Shown: positions 14,030-14,248 of the stretch, one piece after another
Numbering within the stretch: the stretch's first letter is position 1
Layout of the letters: every line of letters starts with the position of its first letter
From: DATAXV01 sp036272915
GTDB taxonomy: Bacteria; Chloroflexota; Dormibacteria; Dormibacterales; Dormibacteraceae
DNA length: 14,248 nucleotides
NCBI GenBank assembly: GCA_036272915.1
Contig: DATAXV010000179.1
Location: 1-14,248 of the forward strand
Direction: 5' to 3'
Notes under the pieces: model-generated
Databases searched by the model: none
What the model was told of the DNA's origin: nothing
Seen by the model: only the letters and a program-made list of their open reading frames with translations
Made by a program: the position numbers and the translations under genes

Positions 14030-14248
14030 GCCTCGAACAGCGACCGGTAGGCGGCGGACCGGGAGAGCACGGCGAGGTCGGTGGAGAGGGCGGTGAGGAT
14101 GCCGAAGACGGTCTCCAGGGTGACCGTCCCCCGTCCCTCCTCCAGCTTCTGGATGGCGCTCCTGGCGACGTTGGCGCGGTCGGCCAGCTCGGTCTGGCTC
14201 AGCCGCGCCTGACGTCGCAGCCGGCGCACCACCTCGCCAAGCTCACGG
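14026..14248 (-). CDS. hipB: HipB-like Xre-family antitoxin/repressor, 5' end cut by window
   Basis: At least 68 aa of an Xre/Cro helix-turn-helix protein: RLRRQARLSQTELADRANVA, then RSAIQKLEEGRGTVTLETVF and ALSTDLAVL. HipB dimers bind operators upstream of their operon and neutralise HipA. The frame remains open to the window edge with HipB-like residues (RELGEVVRRL), so the true start probably lies beyond 14248; GTG 14232 is only a fallback. The TGA overlaps the hipA GTG by two bases within a 4-base overlap, the standard antitoxin-first order. The promoter and operator are outside the window. Confidence 0.92.
   Translation of the reverse strand, partial: RELGEVVRRLRRQARLSQTELADRANVARSAIQKLEEGRGTVTLETVFGILTALSTDLAVLSRSAAYRSLFEA

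Noticed and set aside
12740..14050. Long plus-strand open frame opposite hipA
   Set aside because: Shadow of hipA, which has all kinase motifs in the minus strand.

Overview
This is a GC-rich bacterial window, densely coded on both strands, with strong G/C at third codon positions. Gene content and style suggest a soil-type high-GC lineage such as Actinomycetota, or Chloroflexota and relatives like Candidatus Dormibacterota. No rRNA or other decisive marker is present, so the phylum is inference. I see no tRNA, rRNA, CRISPR array, transposase or phage gene.

Layout. Bases 1-1200 hold an ABC-importer ATPase (+) whose partner genes lie outside the window. Bases 1248-2243 hold a UvrC-like GIY-YIG nuclease gene (+) that changes reading frame twice. 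It runs stop-to-stop, with no spacer, into a convergent LuxR-HTH/ATPase/TPR regulator (-, 2244-4430). Upstream of the regulator on the same strand are a putative metalloprotein with an SHELME motif (4498-5193) and a previously unlisted 60-residue ORF (5184-5366). The small ORF has a good ribosome binding site and overlaps the start of the metalloprotein gene. A relatively A/T-rich stretch lies upstream. Next come an M29-type aminopeptidase (-, 5702-6700) and, divergent from it, a second GIY-YIG protein (+, 6830-7558). The second GIY-YIG gene runs straight into a deoC gene that has lost its 5' two thirds. The truncated deoC overlaps a complete aldehyde dehydrogenase (7886-9382), followed by a half-length ALDH-like protein without catalytic residues (9387-10184).

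The right part is all on the minus strand: a nucleotidyltransferase (10206-11018), an HtrA-like lipoprotein protease (11208-12290) followed by a UUCG-capped hairpin, a short stand-alone IF-1 (12408-12605), and a HipA/HipB toxin-antitoxin pair (12752 to the right edge).

How genes work together. deoC and the two ALDH genes look like the remains of a deoxyribose catabolism operon: DERA cleaves deoxyribose-5-phosphate to acetaldehyde, which an ALDH can oxidise. hipB and hipA are translationally coupled. The peptide ORF, SHELME protein and regulator may form one transcription unit; this is the most speculative and perhaps most interesting locus. Two signs of damage (the double frameshift at about 1871/2130 and the GIY-YIG/deoC junction near 7525) may be real mutations or assembly errors, and reads would decide.
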